DNA of 32,665 nucleotides from Saccharopolyspora elongata (GTDB lineage Bacteria; Actinomycetota; Actinomycetes; Mycobacteriales; Pseudonocardiaceae): positions 1 through 32,665 of the forward strand of contig NZ_SMKW01000097.1 in NCBI RefSeq assembly GCF_004348985.1. Reading direction: 5' to 3'. Numbering within the stretch: position 1 is the stretch's first letter. Below: more notes on the stretch, generated by a model. The model saw nothing but the letters and a program-made list of their open reading frames with translations. It did no database searches and was not told the DNA's origin. The DNA itself is not shown here.

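Noticed and set aside
32597..32599. GTG as the true start of the giant gene
   Set aside because: There is no ribosome site before it, and the frame continues upstream with the same Pro-rich repeat style (PPAYQPP), so it is an internal valine codon.

Overview
The window is high-GC DNA with codon use and IS content typical of an actinomycete. A member of the Pseudonocardiales or Streptomycetales is my guess from style, not a database result. Almost all of it is one minus-strand reading frame. It ends with TAG at 122-124 and stays open past the right edge at 32665, so at least 10,847 residues are visible and the true N-terminus lies outside. Residue numbers below count from the in-frame GTG at 32599; 22 more codons are visible upstream of it. 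The only other gene is the first 26 codons of an IS630-family transposase (1-78, minus strand), immediately downstream of the giant gene.

The giant protein looks like a modular polymorphic-toxin or secreted-effector protein. In protein order (right to left in the window) it has: Pro/Tyr- and Gln-rich N-terminal low complexity; papain-like (Tox-PL-like) domain 1; a recurring linker and a phosphoribosyltransferase-like domain; the same linker and an unrecognised domain; papain 2; two copies of a roughly 210-240-residue module marked by RTMPGE and DNxGW motifs; a degenerate and then an intact J domain; papain 3; another TMPGE module; a Lys/Glu/Arg coiled coil with an internal 89-residue duplication; the linker again and an amidoligase-like domain; a roughly 1,790-residue beta-rich central block; papain 4; two more TMPGE modules; papain 5; an array of about 26 HTH-like repeats; an Asp/Ser spacer; papain 6; and five tandem repeats of about 500-536 residues. 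Each of these five repeats is itself a pair of TMPGE modules.

Two patterns stand out. First, I count by eye only about 16 cysteines in some 10,850 residues. Eleven of them sit at candidate catalytic positions: one in each of six papain-like domains (each with a His 70-77 residues later) and one in each of five C-terminal repeats (FCxAA, with a His-Gly 49-53 residues earlier). Second, the TMPGE module occurs 15 times, but only the five copies in the second halves of the C-terminal repeats keep the His and Cys. The other ten look like inactive relatives. The His-then-Cys order recalls clan CD peptidases such as the self-processing protease of MARTX and clostridial toxins. My working hypothesis is a multi-effector protein carrying its own processing or scaffold modules.

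The 3' end of the giant gene meets the IS630 element exactly where the last repeat stops matching its siblings, at a TA dinucleotide. The stop codon may therefore come from the insertion. No immunity gene is visible. No tRNA, rRNA, CRISPR array or plus-strand gene is supported.
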